Part shown: piece after piece, positions 62,890 to 64,000 of the stretch | How the letters are laid out: each line of letters begins with the position of its first letter | Numbering within the stretch: position 1 is the first letter of the stretch | Source of the DNA: Nitriliruptoraceae bacterium | GTDB taxonomy: Bacteria > Actinomycetota > Nitriliruptoria > Nitriliruptorales > Nitriliruptoraceae | Reading direction: 5' to 3' | DNA: 64,000 nt | Assembly (NCBI GenBank): GCA_018401275.1 | Contig: JAGYKW010000006.1 | Coordinates: 31,153 to 95,152 of the forward strand | The notes under the pieces: model-generated | What the model saw: the letters and a program-made list of their open reading frames with translations, nothing else | What the model was told of the DNA's origin: nothing | The model's database searches: none | Translations under genes and position numbers: made by a program

Positions 62890-64000
62890 GCCACCGCTGC
62901 TCCAGAGGACGACGGGCACACGCCGTCCTGCTCGCGCTCGCCGCTTCGCTCGTGCTCGGGGCCTGCGCGGGCGGTGAGGGAGCGGGGACCGCTCCTCCCG
63001 CGTCCAGTCGCGTCCTCAACGTGCCCGGCGACCATGGGACGATCCAAGCGGCCGTCGACGCGGCGGAGCCGGGTGACCTGGTGCTGATCGCGCCGGGCAC
63101 CTACCGCGAGTCGGTGCGCGTGACGACGGAGCGGATCGTGCTGCGCGGGCTCGACCGTGACGGTGTGGTGCTCGACGGCGGGTTCGCGCTCGGGGACGGG
63201 ATCCTCGTCGCTGCTGATGGGGTCGCGGTCGAGAACCTGACGGTCATGAACTTCCGGCAGAACGGGGTGCTGTTCACCGGGGTCGCGGCTGCGAGCGCGC
63301 GGGGGAGCGGCGGGTACGGCGCGATGTACGGCGCAGGCGACGCGGTGCTCGACGGCTACCGGGTGTCGTACGTGACGGTCGCGAACAACGGCCTGTACGG
63401 CCTGTACGCGTTCGCCGCGCGCAACGGCGTCTTCGAGCACTCGTACGCGTCGGGGCATCCGGACTCGGGCTTCTACGTCGGGCAGTGCCGGCCGTGCAAC
63501 GCCGTGCTCCGCCACCTCTACGCCGAGGGCAACGCGATCGGCTACTACGGCACGAACGCGTCGGGGGACGTGTGGATCGTCGAGTCGGTGTTCGTCGGCA
63601 ACCGTCTGGGTATCGCACCCAACAGCCAGGATGCGGAGCTGCTCGCCCCGCAGGAGCAGAGCTTCGTCGTCGGCAACCTCGTCATCGACAATCAGGGGGT
63701 CGACACGCCGGAGATCGCGGACGGGTTCTTCGGTGCGGGCATCGCGGTCGGGGGCGGCACGTCGAACGTGGTGCTGCGCAACCGTGTCGAGGGGAACCTC
63801 GGTGCGGGCATCATCGTGCTGCCGCTCGGTGGCTACGACCCGGTCGGCAACGAGATCCGCGAGAACGTCCTCGCCGGCAACGGGACCGACCTCGTGCTGC
63901 GCCTGCGCACGGCGGGCCCGGCGGCCGGACCGTCGCCGTCGTCGTGGGCGGCGGATAACTGCTTCGCGGCGAACACGTTCGCGACCTCTGATCCGTCCGA
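62886..64000 (+). CDS. right-handed beta-helix (NosD-like) lipoprotein, partial
   Basis: The first 371 codons are present and the frame runs off the right edge. Lipoprotein signal with LVLGACAGG near residues 20-28, then VPGDHGTIQAAVDAAEPGDLVLIAPGTYRESV, the classic start of secreted parallel beta-helix proteins, and rung-like repeats (NNGLYGLYAFAARNGVFE, NAIGYYGTNASGDVWIV, NVVLRNRVEGNLGAGI). Probably binds or modifies a polysaccharide, or is an adhesin. ATG overlaps the stop of the SdrD-B protein (ATGA), so the two are coupled. Confidence 0.85.
   Translation, partial: MSHRCSRGRRAHAVLLALAASLVLGACAGGEGAGTAPPASSRVLNVPGDHGTIQAAVDAAEPGDLVLIAPGTYRESVRVTTERIVLRGLDRDGVVLDGGFALGDGILVAADGVAVENLTVMNFRQNGVLFTGVAAASARGSGGYGAMYGAGDAVLDGYRVSYVTVANNGLYGLYAFAARNGVFEHSYASGHPDSGFYVGQCRPCNAVLRHLYAEGNAIGYYGTNASGDVWIVESVFVGNRLGIAPNSQDAELLAPQEQSFVVGNLVIDNQGVDTPEIADGFFGAGIAVGGGTSNVVLRNRVEGNLGAGIIVLPLGGYDPVGNEIRENVLAGNGTDLVLRLRTAGPAAGPSPSSWAADNCFAANTFATSDPS

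Noticed and set aside
58903..62919. Open frame of 1,338 codons on the minus strand
   Set aside because: Exact antisense of the SdrD-B surface protein; its composition is Arg/Asp/Val-rich with no domain, while the plus strand has clear domains.

Overview
The window is one contig piece of very GC-rich DNA. It most likely comes from an actinobacterium (Actinomycetota), possibly a deep-branching or aquatic lineage; that placement is inference. The support is: GTG and TTG starts, DtxR/IdeR-type iron boxes, a DosR-like response regulator with a divergent GAF sensor kinase, the actinobacterial SUF order sufR-B-D-Rieske-C-S-U-T, MoeZ-type adenylyltransferase-rhodanese, and several starts with a -10-like hexamer six bases upstream (leaderless-type). 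There is no rRNA, transposase, integrase or CRISPR array. Two tRNAs are present, Cys(GCA) and Val(GAC).

Layout. 0-4.5 kb: start of a Mrp-type antiporter subunit A (runs off the left edge), acetyl-CoA synthetase, ribosome GTPase RsgA. 4.5-11.2 kb: tRNA-Cys, a DAO-family FAD oxidoreductase, then branched-chain amino-acid (Liv-type) ABC genes. These are scrambled: an intact LivF is followed by a thioredoxin/LivG chimera, then by oppositely oriented, frameshifted LivG and LivF and two frameshifted binding proteins. 11.3-15.6 kb: PAS-AraC regulator and bifunctional proline dehydrogenase/P5C dehydrogenase (one frameshift). 15.6-25.1 kb: DUF4864 lipoprotein, tRNA-Val, YgjP-like peptidase, TetR, small membrane proteins, a K+ channel with an RCK domain, an NfeD-FloA membrane operon, and a MarR/MFS exporter operon with a palindromic operator. 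25.2-29.4 kb: purK-purE with a HAD phosphatase, a DUF2236 protein and an unknown protein.

29.4-34.9 kb: iron uptake. A binding protein and permease (+) meet their ATPase (-) tail to tail; iron-box palindromes lie in front of both arms, and a DtxR-family regulator is divergent from the ATPase. A TlpA-like thioredoxin follows. 34.9-38.2 kb: YqeY, an unknown gene, RecD2 helicase. 38.3-46.7 kb: the SUF iron-sulfur assembly operon under SufR, then MoeZ. 46.7-51.3 kb (-): a TPP riboswitch leading thiamine pyrophosphokinase and a thiamine ABC transporter (ThiB-ThiP-ThiQ). 51.3-56.7 kb: DosR/DosS-like pair, SRPBCC protein, DsbA-like protein with an APH-type kinase, and a NYN-LOTUS RNA-associated protein. 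56.7-64.0 kb: surface and secreted proteins: a frameshifted RCC1-repeat protein, a 1,240-residue SdrD-B/beta-propeller protein, and a beta-helix lipoprotein running off the right edge.

The most notable unexplained patterns are: short tandem duplications at gene ends and starts across the window; the chimeric Liv junction; a diverged direct repeat of the NYN gene's 3' end flanking the RCC1 segment; and a related C-terminal motif on the two surface proteins. Frameshifts cluster at 6.9-10.4 kb and 57.1-58.4 kb, with single ones in putA, sufD and one unknown gene. Consensus error cannot be told from real decay by eye.
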